Assembly: GCA_023251855.1 (NCBI GenBank)
Contig: JAHEYA010000101.1
Span: 1-7,685 of the forward strand
Source of the DNA: Bacteroidota bacterium
GTDB lineage: Bacteria; Bacteroidota; Bacteroidia; 2-12-FULL-35-15
Reading direction: 5' to 3'
Length of the DNA stretch: 7,685 nt
The notes under the pieces are model-generated. The model searched no databases. It was not told the DNA's origin and saw only the letters and a program-made list of their open reading frames with translations. Made by a program: the position numbers and the translations under genes. Positions within the stretch are counted from its first letter, which is position 1. The number at the start of each line of letters is the position of its first letter. Below are positions 1-5,323 of this stretch, piece by piece.

Positions 1-708
1 AGAATTAAAGCCGGTTTGTTTGAAAAAAACGAATTGAAAGATTCTTTTATTTTTGAATCAACTGAGCAATTGTTAAGTGCCGGTTTGTTTTCAAACTACA
101 CTATTGAAAACTGTATTATAGCTTCTGTTGTTGACCCAATAGATCGATTTGTGGCGCAATTGAAAAAACAATCAAAAGTAATTGTGTTTACCGCTATTAC
201 TCCTATCCCTTTGAAAAATGAGTACCGATCAATCAATACACTTGGCAGCGACCGGCTTGCAAGTGCAGTTGGAGCTAATTTTTTATTCCCTAATAAAAAT
301 TTATTGGTGATTGATGCTGGTACTTGCATAAAATACAATTTTATAAATAATGCCAATGAATATATTGGTGGAGCCATTTCCCCAGGTTTAGAAATGCGGT
401 TTAAAGCATTAAATACGTTTACCGCCCGCCTGCCCTTGTTGAATACTGATAAGAATTATAATACGTTGACCGGTTCGGATACCAACGAAAGTATTTTATC
501 CGGTGTTGAAATGGGTGCTTTGGCTGAAATGCAAGGATTTATAGAGCAATACAAACTTCTTTATCCCGATATAAAAGTGATGCTGACTGGTGGAGATGCT
601 AATTTTTTTGAGAACCGATTAAAAAAGCCCATCTTTGCTGACTCATTTTTAATACTTAAAGGATTAAATGTGATTTTAGATTTTAACATAAATGCATCAG
701 GCATTTAG
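1..708 (+). CDS. coaX: Type III pantothenate kinase, 5'-truncated by window edge
   Basis: CoaX phosphorylates pantothenate with ATP in the cytoplasm, the first step of coenzyme A synthesis. The frame is open from base 1, and the first codons read RIKAGLF, the tail of the family's N-terminal DxGNTxxK phosphate-binding motif. The gene therefore starts upstream, and the TTG at 16 is not its start; about 8-12 residues should be missing. Counting from codon 1, visible motifs are GSDR at 82-85 (pantothenate-binding region), IDAGT at 104-108 (second ASKHA phosphate motif with its acidic residue), GGAISPGL at 123-130, TARLP at 141-145, and LTGGDA near the C-terminus. The 235 residues seen plus the missing part fit the usual length of about 245. 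It ends in TAG 112 bp before the barrel gene, with an inverted repeat between them. Type III enzymes are known to lack the CoA feedback inhibition of type I enzymes. The family assignment is secure. Confidence 0.95.
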   Translation, partial: RIKAGLFEKNELKDSFIFESTEQLLSAGLFSNYTIENCIIASVVDPIDRFVAQLKKQSKVIVFTAITPIPLKNEYRSINTLGSDRLASAVGANFLFPNKNLLVIDAGTCIKYNFINNANEYIGGAISPGLEMRFKALNTFTARLPLLNTDKNYNTLTGSDTNESILSGVEMGALAEMQGFIEQYKLLYPDIKVMLTGGDANFFENRLKKPIFADSFLILKGLNVILDFNINASGI

Positions 709-805
709 TGATATGTAAAATGTAAAATGGCAGATGTAAGATGGTTAAAAGCCAATCGCAAAGCTCAAACCCACATTTTCCATTTCACATCTTACATTTA
801 ACATA
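709..805. repeat. Imperfect inverted repeat of 7-nt units after coaX
   Basis: Directly after the coaX stop, five 7-nt units mostly ending in ATG run from 709 to 743 (TGATATG, TAAAATG twice, GCAGATG, TAAGATG). The complementary pattern appears at about 771-805. ATGTAAGATG (734-743) and CATCTTACAT (788-797) form a perfect 10-bp inverted repeat around a 44-nt interval. A competing pairing of 713-726 with 791-804 matches at 12 of 14 positions. The RNA could fold here and weaken read-through into the barrel gene. There is no T-run, so I do not call it a terminator. Confidence 0.6.
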
Positions 806-820
806 ACATTAGTATCAAGA

Positions 821-2275
821 ATGAAGACTAAAAATACAATTACTCTAAGATTATTTTTGTTTTCATTTCTTGTACCTGCTTTGTATGTGTCACAAAGTAC
901 TTCCCTGGCACAAACTAATAGTTCTCCTTATTCACGTTATGGTATTGGTGATATGAGCGGAAAAGGCTTTGCCCAAGGTTTTGCAATGGGCGGAACCAAT
1001 ATTGCCATGCAAAATGATACTGTTGCGATGTTTTTTATTAATACTGGTAATCCTGCATCCTATTCCAATCTGCGTTTAACAACGGCCGACTTAGGAGTAA
1101 ATTTTAACAGGATAAAATTAGAAAACACCGACACAAAAAAAACGATCAATAATGCTTCTTTGGCATACTTATCATTAGCTTTCCCATTTAAAAAATGGTG
1201 GGTAGGCAGTATTGGTCTAATTCCATATAGTACGGTAGGATATAAAGTTTCCGACCATCAAGACATTGCCAATGTTGGCGGAGTAGATTTTTTATATCAG
1301 GGTTCAGGTGGTATCAATCAGTTTTATTTTGGAAATGGTATAAAGCCCTTGTATGGTTTACCAAATTTGTTTTTAAAATCAAGTAGATATTCACGTTTAA
1401 AAGCAGAAAATAAAATTGCCAAAAGTAATCGGATACTAAATCGAAAAAAATCCTTACAAGCACTATCATTAGGGTTTAATGCATCTTATTTATTTGGCGG
1501 ATTTTCTAATTCAAGGAGTGATATAATGCCGTATGGGATAAATTCATTTAATGCTCGTTCAATTACAACAACAAGAGTTGGTGATGTTTATTTTGATTAT
1601 GGAGCACAATATTCTTATACTATTGATTCAATAAGAGGACGTGATTTAAGAGAAAAAGTGAAATTACTTTTCGGTGCTACATTTGCTACTCAATCCAACA
1701 TTGCCGCAAAGATCGACAGTCTTTCTTATACATATTTCAAAAATTCTGCAGGGTATGAAATTGGAAAAGATACGGTTCAAAATATACAAAATGCAAAGGG
1801 AAAATTGGAATTTCCACTGTCATTTGGTTTTGGATTAGGCTTCAAAAAGGGCGACAGGTGGCTTGTTGCAGCTGATTACGCGATTCAAAACTGGAGTACA
1901 TACAAAGTTTTTGATAAACCGCAGGAACTTAAAAATAGTATGCGTGCTTCATTAGGTATTCAATGTGTTCCAAACTCAAAAGCGAATGGAAAAGGTTCGT
2001 ATTATAAGCGTATTTATTACAGAATAGGCGGACGTTACAATCAAACAATGATAGAATTAAAAAACACTCCATTAATCGAATATGCTGCAAGCATTGGGAT
2101 TGGACTACCTGTTGGGCGCAATTTTTTATTGCAAAATTTTTCGATGGTAAATATTGGTGTTGAAGTGGGACAGCGAGGTACCACCACAAACGGTTTAATT
2201 AAAGAACAATTCTTCAAAGCCACCCTTGGTTTTACTATTAACGACAGGTGGTTTATTAAACCAAAATTTGATTAA
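821..2275 (+). CDS. Predicted outer-membrane beta-barrel protein
   Basis: This 484-residue protein has a signal peptide: a basic N-terminus, a hydrophobic core at about residues 9-23, and a likely cut after A30 (SLA/Q). The mature protein begins QTNSSPYSRYGIGD, a start I recognise from conserved Bacteroidota barrel proteins related in style to FadL/OmpP1. The rest alternates short polar turns with amphipathic strands rich in Gly, Tyr, Phe and Asn (for example GGTNIAMQ, FGFGLGF, YRIGGRYNQ), and ends in strand-like segments around FFKATLGFTINDRWFI. I infer an outer-membrane barrel; substrate and function are unknown. The ATG is the only start that gives a compact signal peptide. A basic stretch at about residues 185-208 (SSRYSRLKAENK and following) probably forms a loop. 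The next gene begins 43-82 bp downstream depending on its start, so co-transcription with lptC is likely. Confidence 0.8.
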   Translation: MKTKNTITLRLFLFSFLVPALYVSQSTSLAQTNSSPYSRYGIGDMSGKGFAQGFAMGGTNIAMQNDTVAMFFINTGNPASYSNLRLTTADLGVNFNRIKLENTDTKKTINNASLAYLSLAFPFKKWWVGSIGLIPYSTVGYKVSDHQDIANVGGVDFLYQGSGGINQFYFGNGIKPLYGLPNLFLKSSRYSRLKAENKIAKSNRILNRKKSLQALSLGFNASYLFGGFSNSRSDIMPYGINSFNARSITTTRVGDVYFDYGAQYSYTIDSIRGRDLREKVKLLFGATFATQSNIAAKIDSLSYTYFKNSAGYEIGKDTVQNIQNAKGKLEFPLSFGFGLGFKKGDRWLVAADYAIQNWSTYKVFDKPQELKNSMRASLGIQCVPNSKANGKGSYYKRIYYRIGGRYNQTMIELKNTPLIEYAASIGIGLPVGRNFLLQNFSMVNIGVEVGQRGTTTNGLIKEQFFKATLGFTINDRWFIKPKFD

Positions 2276-2357
2276 TTTAGCTCTCCCAAATTTTTTCTCT
2301 TAACATCGGAAGAAAAGTTTGAAAACTGTGAACGCAAAAAACATAATTTCTGCATTA

Positions 2358-2939
2358 ATGATCAATATAAAGCAGTGCCTCTCCTGGAGAGGATTAGCGG
2401 GTATTGTATTTTTAATGTTTTTATATTCTTGCGAAAATGATATTGCCGTTGTTAACTCAATCACCTCATTGAATGAACAAACACAACCAACTGAATCGAG
2501 CAAAAATGTTGAATTTTTGTATAGCGACTCTGCACGCATTAAATCAAAACTAAAAGCTCCTGTAATAGACCATTTTGTTGGGAAAAAACCCTACTATGAA
2601 ATGCCTAATGGAATGGATATTGTTTTTTATGACCGCGATCATAAAGAACAATCCAAACTTACTGCCAACTATGGTATTGGTTTCGATACTGATAATAGAA
2701 TGAGTACCATGGAAGCAAAAGGAAATGTAATTGTTGTAAATGTAAAAGGAGACCGCCTCAATACAGAGCATCTGACCTGGAATTCAGTAACCAAAAAAGT
2801 ATATACAAATGAGTTTGTAAAAATTACAACCAAAACTGAAGTGATATGGGGGAATGGTTTAGAGGCTAATGAAGATTTTTCGGAATATGAGATTAAACAT
2901 GTAAAGGGGACGATTCAGGTGAAAGATGCTTCTAAGTGA
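2358..2939 (+). CDS. lptC: LPS export periplasmic lipoprotein LptC
   Basis: LptC belongs to the Lpt bridge that passes lipopolysaccharide from the inner-membrane LptBFG transporter towards LptA and the outer membrane. The ATG at 2358 gives 193 residues with a lipoprotein signal peptide: K5 and R11, then a hydrophobic core (GLAGIVFLMFL) and a lipobox LYSC with the cysteine at 25, followed by END. In-frame alternatives are TTG at 2319, preceded by GGAAGAAAAG, and GTG at 2328; an in-frame stop at 2301 limits extension. TTG would give a 37-residue leader, so I prefer ATG, but the upstream site is not excluded. The body matches the LptC/DUF1239 beta-jellyroll pattern: YSDSARIKSKLKAPV, PNGMDIVFYDRD, LTANYGIGFD, MEAKGNVIVVN, GDRLNTEHLTW, VYTNEFVKITT, WGNGLEANEDF and a C-terminal VKGTIQVKD. 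E. coli LptC is anchored by a transmembrane helix; here the anchor appears to be lipid. The gene ends in TGA, where a 7-bp array starts. Confidence 0.9.
   Translation: MINIKQCLSWRGLAGIVFLMFLYSCENDIAVVNSITSLNEQTQPTESSKNVEFLYSDSARIKSKLKAPVIDHFVGKKPYYEMPNGMDIVFYDRDHKEQSKLTANYGIGFDTDNRMSTMEAKGNVIVVNVKGDRLNTEHLTWNSVTKKVYTNEFVKITTKTEVIWGNGLEANEDFSEYEIKHVKGTIQVKDASK
2378..2392. repeat. 15-nt palindrome inside lptC signal-peptide region
   Basis: CCTCTCC and GGAGAGG flank a single T, a perfect GC-rich inverted repeat in an AT-rich gene. In RNA it gives a 6-bp hairpin with a CTG loop, 20 nt after the ATG at 2358. It encodes parts of L-S-W-R-G just before the signal-peptide core. It resembles the core of a GC-rich intergenic repeat I recall from Bacteroidota genomes; that link is from memory and untested. 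Confidence 0.55.
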
Positions 2940-3118
2940 GCAGTAGGCAGTAGGCAGTAGGCAGTAAGGAGTAGGCAGTAAGGAGTAAGCAAAAAAAAGT
3001 TAGCAATAGGCAGTGGGCAGTTGGCAAGGAAGAAGAAGTTGGCAATAAGCAGTAGGCAATAAGCAGTAAGCAGTAAGCAGTAGGCAGTAAGCAATAGGCA
3101 GTAAGCAATAAGCAATAG
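2940..3118. repeat. Heptanucleotide tandem array, unit GCARTAR
   Basis: The array starts at the first base after the lptC stop. Block 1 (2940-2988) has seven units of GCAGTAG, GCAGTAA or GGAGTAR. After a 14-nt A-rich interruption that keeps the 7-nt register, block 2 (3003-3030) has four decayed units. After 11 nt out of register, block 3 (3042-3118) has eleven clean GCARTAR units. Eighteen of the 22 units and all of blocks 1 and 3 carry TAG or TAA at their last three bases on the + strand. The complementary strand has no stops and reads as repeating AYCLLPT-type peptides in all three frames, which are not genes. With the two repeats that follow, it fills most of the 314-bp gene-free stretch 2940-3253. 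Confidence 0.95.
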
Positions 3119-3152
3119 GCAAAAAGTAACAAGCCGGTTCAATAATACATAG

Positions 3153-3196
3153 ATTCGTAAATTCGTAATTATTCGTTATTCGCAACTGTAAATTCG
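3153..3196. repeat. Short ATTCG(TAA) repeats
   Basis: ATTCGTAA occurs twice in tandem (3153, 3161), followed by ATTCGTT (3171), ATTCGC (3178) and ATTCGTAG (3192); another ATTCG lies at 3234. Spacing is irregular (8, 10, 7 and 14 nt), so this is a degenerate repeat and not a clean array. It leads straight into the palindrome at 3197-3230. Confidence 0.6.
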
Positions 3197-3230
3197 TAGC
3201 GCCTACGCTGAAGCTTTGGCGTAAGCGTTA
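3197..3230. repeat. 34-nt near-perfect palindrome, REP-like
   Basis: Two 17-nt arms meet at 3213/3214 with no spacer. All positions pair except 3203/3224, counting three G-T wobbles (3199/3228, 3209/3218, 3210/3217). The core is TACGC (3204-3208) against GCGTA (3219-3223) around an AAGCTT centre. It is clearly richer in G+C than its surroundings. No T-run follows, so it is not a standard terminator. The look is that of a decayed dispersed palindromic repeat. It ends 23 bp before the next start codon. Confidence 0.7.
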
Positions 3231-3253
3231 ATCATTCGCTATCTGTAACCAAT

Positions 3254-3466
3254 ATGAATAAAACATTTAAAATACTCGAAATAATATGGCTTGTAATGGC
3301 CTGTATAGGTATGTTTATGTGTGTATATGCACTTCTCACAAAAGATTTTAGAGGTTCAATCTATTTCTTTGCATTTTTTGTTGTTAGTGCCATCATGTAC
3401 CTTGTTCGTAAGCGCCAACGAATGAATCTGGAGGCTAGTTCAAAACAAAAAGAACAAACTAAATGA
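3254..3466 (+). CDS. Small two-helix membrane protein, unknown function
   Basis: The 70-residue protein has two predicted membrane helices, about residues 7-29 (ILEIIWLVMACIGMFMCVY and on) and 33-50 (RGSIYFFAFFVVSAIMYLV), joined by a short KDFRG turn. The C-terminus is strongly basic and polar (RKRQRMNLEASSKQKEQTK) and by the positive-inside rule should lie in the cytoplasm, with the N-terminus also inside. No enzymatic motif is visible. From memory, a similar short membrane protein often sits between lptC and the CNNM-type gene in Bacteroidota, which supports it being real, but I cannot name a family. It lies 314 bp after lptC and 62 bp before the CNNM gene. ATG is the clear start; there is no obvious Shine-Dalgarno, which is normal in this phylum. 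Confidence 0.75.
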   Translation: MNKTFKILEIIWLVMACIGMFMCVYALLTKDFRGSIYFFAFFVVSAIMYLVRKRQRMNLEASSKQKEQTK

Positions 3467-3486
3467 ATTTGAAACCGTACCAATTA

Positions 3487-3517
3487 AATTTTCAAATCAT
3501 CTAATTTTCAAATCATC
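3487..3517. repeat. 15-nt direct repeat before the CNNM gene
   Basis: AATTTTCAAATCATC occurs perfectly at 3487-3501 and 3503-3517 (period 16), followed by AAATTA. The second copy ends 11 bp before the GTG start at 3529, so the repeat occupies the position where a ribosome binding site would be. No Shine-Dalgarno-like sequence is present. Confidence 0.7.
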
Positions 3518-3528
3518 AAATTAATACT

Positions 3529-4785
3529 GTGCAGAGTTCTATTATTATCCTTATTGCTTTAATTGCTTCCGCTTTTTTTTCAGGTTTGGAGATTGCTTTT
3601 ATTACTTCCAACAAATTACGTATTGAGCTGGAAAGTAAACAAGGAAGCCTTTCGGCAAAAATTTTATCGTATTTCAATAAATATCCATCCAGGTATTTAG
3701 GTACTATGTTACTTGGTAATAACATTGCCTTGGTCATATTTGGTATCTATATGGATGAAGAACTAAGCCCACTTTTAGGGGTCTATATCTCCTCAAAAGT
3801 AATGCTGCTGATTATTTCCACGTTTTTATCCACCCTGCTAATTTTAGTAACTGCCGAATATTTACCAAAAAATATTTTCAGATTAAATCCTAACAAAACA
3901 CTTAGTTTGTTTGTGTTTCCACTTACCATTGTTTACGGACTACTTTACCCTATTGTATTAATTACCATCGGCTTTTCGGAGTTTGTACTCAAAAAAATAG
4001 CTCGTGTAAAAATCGAAAAAGAGAATGCAGCCTTTACTATGATCGACCTTGATAACTATATAAGAGAGGGCACATCAGCTATTGAAACGAAAGCGGAGAA
4101 GGATCATGAGATACAAATATTTCAAAATGCATTGGATTTTTCATCTGTAAAAGCCAGAGAATGTATGGTGCCCCGCAACGAAATTGTTGCGCTTGACGCG
4201 AATGAAAGCATTGATGAATTAAAAAACAGGTTTATCCAAACGCGGTTTTCTAAAATTTTAATATACTCCGAAAGTATTGATAACATTATCGGATACGTGT
4301 ATTCAAAAGAATTATTTAAAAAACCTGAAAACATCAAAAGCATATTACTGCCTGTAAGCATTGTGCCTGAATCAATGGCAGCAAGTGAATTATTAACCAT
4401 TTTTATTCAACAACATAAAAGTATAGCTGTGGTTGTTGATGAATTTGGAGGAACCTCTGGTATGCTCACTATGGAAGATGTAATGGAAGAGATTTTTGGT
4501 GAGATTGAAGACGAACATGACAGAGAAGATTTTATTGAAAAAATGATTAGCGAAACAGAATTTATTTTTTCGGCCCGGCTTGAAACCGATTATATTAATG
4601 AGCATTATCATTTGAATTTACCGGTTATTGAGAATGTGGCTACACTTGGTGGCTTGATTATGCATTACCATCAAAGTATCCCCAAACTGAATGAAGAAAT
4701 ACGTATCGGAAAATTTTTATTTACCGCTACGTTGGTTAACAGAACAGGTATTGAACAGGTAAATTTAAAAGTACAGCAAAAGTAG
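3529..4785 (+). CDS. CNNM/CorC-family membrane protein with CBS pair (hemolysin-type)
   Basis: This 418-residue protein has the full CNNM layout. The DUF21 membrane domain (about residues 1-190) shows helices at about 3-25 (ending FFSGLEIAFI), 57-75 with GNN at 63-65, 88-112 running into AEYLPKN (109-115), and 124-152. A paired CBS region covers about 213-328, beginning MVPRNEIVALD and containing the hallmark VVDEFGGTSGMLTMEDVMEE from residue 302. The C-terminal CorC_HlyC domain runs about 340-416. Such proteins are linked to divalent-cation (Mg2+) efflux and adenine-nucleotide sensing through CBS domains; the 'hemolysin' label is historical. GldE of gliding bacteria is a paralogue, but nothing nearby points to gliding genes. 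The start is GTG: an in-frame TAA at 3502 and the lack of any ATG before the first helix leave no better choice. The substrate is inferred only. Confidence 0.92.
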   Translation: MQSSIIILIALIASAFFSGLEIAFITSNKLRIELESKQGSLSAKILSYFNKYPSRYLGTMLLGNNIALVIFGIYMDEELSPLLGVYISSKVMLLIISTFLSTLLILVTAEYLPKNIFRLNPNKTLSLFVFPLTIVYGLLYPIVLITIGFSEFVLKKIARVKIEKENAAFTMIDLDNYIREGTSAIETKAEKDHEIQIFQNALDFSSVKARECMVPRNEIVALDANESIDELKNRFIQTRFSKILIYSESIDNIIGYVYSKELFKKPENIKSILLPVSIVPESMAASELLTIFIQQHKSIAVVVDEFGGTSGMLTMEDVMEEIFGEIEDEHDREDFIEKMISETEFIFSARLETDYINEHYHLNLPVIENVATLGGLIMHYHQSIPKLNEEIRIGKFLFTATLVNRTGIEQVNLKVQQK

Positions 4786-4841
4786 ATGTGAGATTTGAGA
4801 TGTGAGATTTGAGATGTGAGAATTGAGACCAGAGATTTGAG
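4786..4841. repeat. Heptanucleotide tandem array, unit ATKTGAG
   Basis: Eight 7-nt units begin at the first base after the CNNM stop: ATGTGAG and ATTTGAG alternate twice, then ATGTGAG, AATTGAG, ACCAGAG and ATTTGAG. The alternation gives a 14-nt higher-order period in the first six units. Seven of the eight contain TGA at positions 4-6 on the + strand. An A-run follows, then the palindromic element at 4852. This opens the 538-bp gene-free stretch 4786-5323. Confidence 0.9.
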
Positions 4842-4851
4842 ATAAAAAAAG

Positions 4852-5113
4852 TGGCTCCATAACGGATAGTATGGGTAATAAATTTTTTACCACATAGAAT
4901 CATAGAATTACAACAGCCAAATAAAGTTTTACAAAAATTAAAACATAGAAAAATAAATTTTTTACATAGGAAAGAACGGCAGAATCTAATAAAACTATAA
5001 TAAAAGCAACGCTTTTAGCCTATGTAAAACTTTTAAATCACTACAGTATTAATTTGAAAAGTCTATGTTTCTATGTGGTTAATTAAGAGCCCATACAAAT
5101 CGTTATTGAACCA
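4852..5113. repeat. 262-bp imperfect palindromic element, MITE/REP-like
   Basis: The ends are inverted repeats: 4852-4875 (TGGCTCCATAACG then GATAGTATGGG) against 5090-5113 matches at 19 of 24 positions. Further in, ACCACATAGAA and CATAGA (4889-4906) face CTATG and TTCTATGTGGT (5062-5079). TTTTACATAGG (4960-4970) faces CCTATGTAAAA (5019-5029) perfectly over 11 bp. A small hairpin near the middle pairs TAAAAGC (5001-5007) with GCTTTTA (5011-5017). No ORF of useful length lies inside. A-runs flank both ends (4844-4850, 5113-5119), but I cannot prove a target duplication. It looks like a decayed non-coding mobile or palindromic repeat; the CCACATAGAA core is familiar to me from Bacteroidota spacers. 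Confidence 0.7.
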
Positions 5114-5163
5114 AAAAAACTCTAAAATTACTATTGATTGAAAGCTTTTTCTTAAAAAGGTAA

Positions 5164-5190
5164 TTGATTTCGTTAAGAATCTTATATTTG
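5164..5190 (+). promoter_or_regulatory. Bacteroidota-type promoter for the ppiD-like gene
   Basis: TATATTTG at 5183-5190 matches the Bacteroidota -7 consensus TAnnTTTG, and a TTG at 5164-5166 lies 16 bp upstream as the -33 element, slightly short of the usual spacing. Transcription would start near 5193-5198, giving a leader of about 130 nt before the ATG at 5324. A short AT-rich inverted repeat (CTTTTT 5145-5150, AAAAAG 5154-5159) lies just upstream of the -33 box. This is the only full TAnnTTTG I found in the spacers. Confidence 0.65.
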
Positions 5191-5201
5191 CAACCCTGTT
5201 T

Positions 5202-5255
5202 ATGAAAAAAACAAGCTATTATGTTATTGAGTTATTAAGTGTAGAAACCTTTTAA
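5202..5255 (+). other. Possible 17-codon leader ORF
   Basis: ATG at 5202, about 10 nt after the predicted transcription start, opens a frame reading MKKTSYYVIELLSVETF. It stops at TAA 5253-5255, which is the first three bases of the first unit of the following 7-bp array. The spacing to the predicted transcript start leaves little room for a ribosome binding site, so it would be nearly leaderless. It may be chance; no attenuator hairpin or codon run suggests a known mechanism. Confidence 0.2.
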
Positions 5256-5315
5256 CCAATAACCATTAACCAATAACTATTAACCAATAACCAATAACGA
5301 TTAACCAATAACTAA
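5253..5315. repeat. Heptanucleotide tandem array, unit TAACCAA
   Basis: Nine uninterrupted 7-nt units fill 5253-5315: TAACCAA five times, with TAACCAT, TAACTAT, TAACGAT and TAACTAA interspersed. Every unit starts with TAA, so any frame entering from upstream meets a stop within three units. The array ends 8 nt before the ATG of the ppiD-like gene and lies inside its predicted transcribed leader; the intervening AGAAAAAA serves as an A-rich ribosome landing site. The complementary strand is stop-free and reads as IGYWLIV-type repeats, not a gene. Confidence 0.95.
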
Positions 5316-5323
5316 AGAAAAAA

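Noticed and set aside
16..18. TTG as the coaX start codon
   Set aside because: The frame is open to base 1 and the codons before it encode the end of the conserved N-terminal phosphate motif.
793..800. Promoter for the barrel gene (TTACATTTA resembles TAnnTTTG)
   Set aside because: The final G is missing and no TTG lies at the right distance upstream; the bases are part of the repeat.
2940..3118. CRISPR array
   Set aside because: Units are 7 bp in direct tandem with no spacers, and no cas genes are present.
2915..3185. Three overlapping minus-strand ORFs reading LLPTAYC/LLLTAYC repeats
   Set aside because: They exist only because the 7-bp array has no stops on that strand, so all three frames are open with the same heptapeptide. 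No start context or non-repeat domain.
5001..5017. Intrinsic terminator for the CNNM gene
   Set aside because: The 7-bp hairpin has no T-run after it and sits 216 bp past the stop, near the centre of the palindromic element.
4852..5113. Complete insertion sequence
   Set aside because: No transposase-length ORF or transposase motif inside, and no clear target duplication; at most a non-autonomous element.
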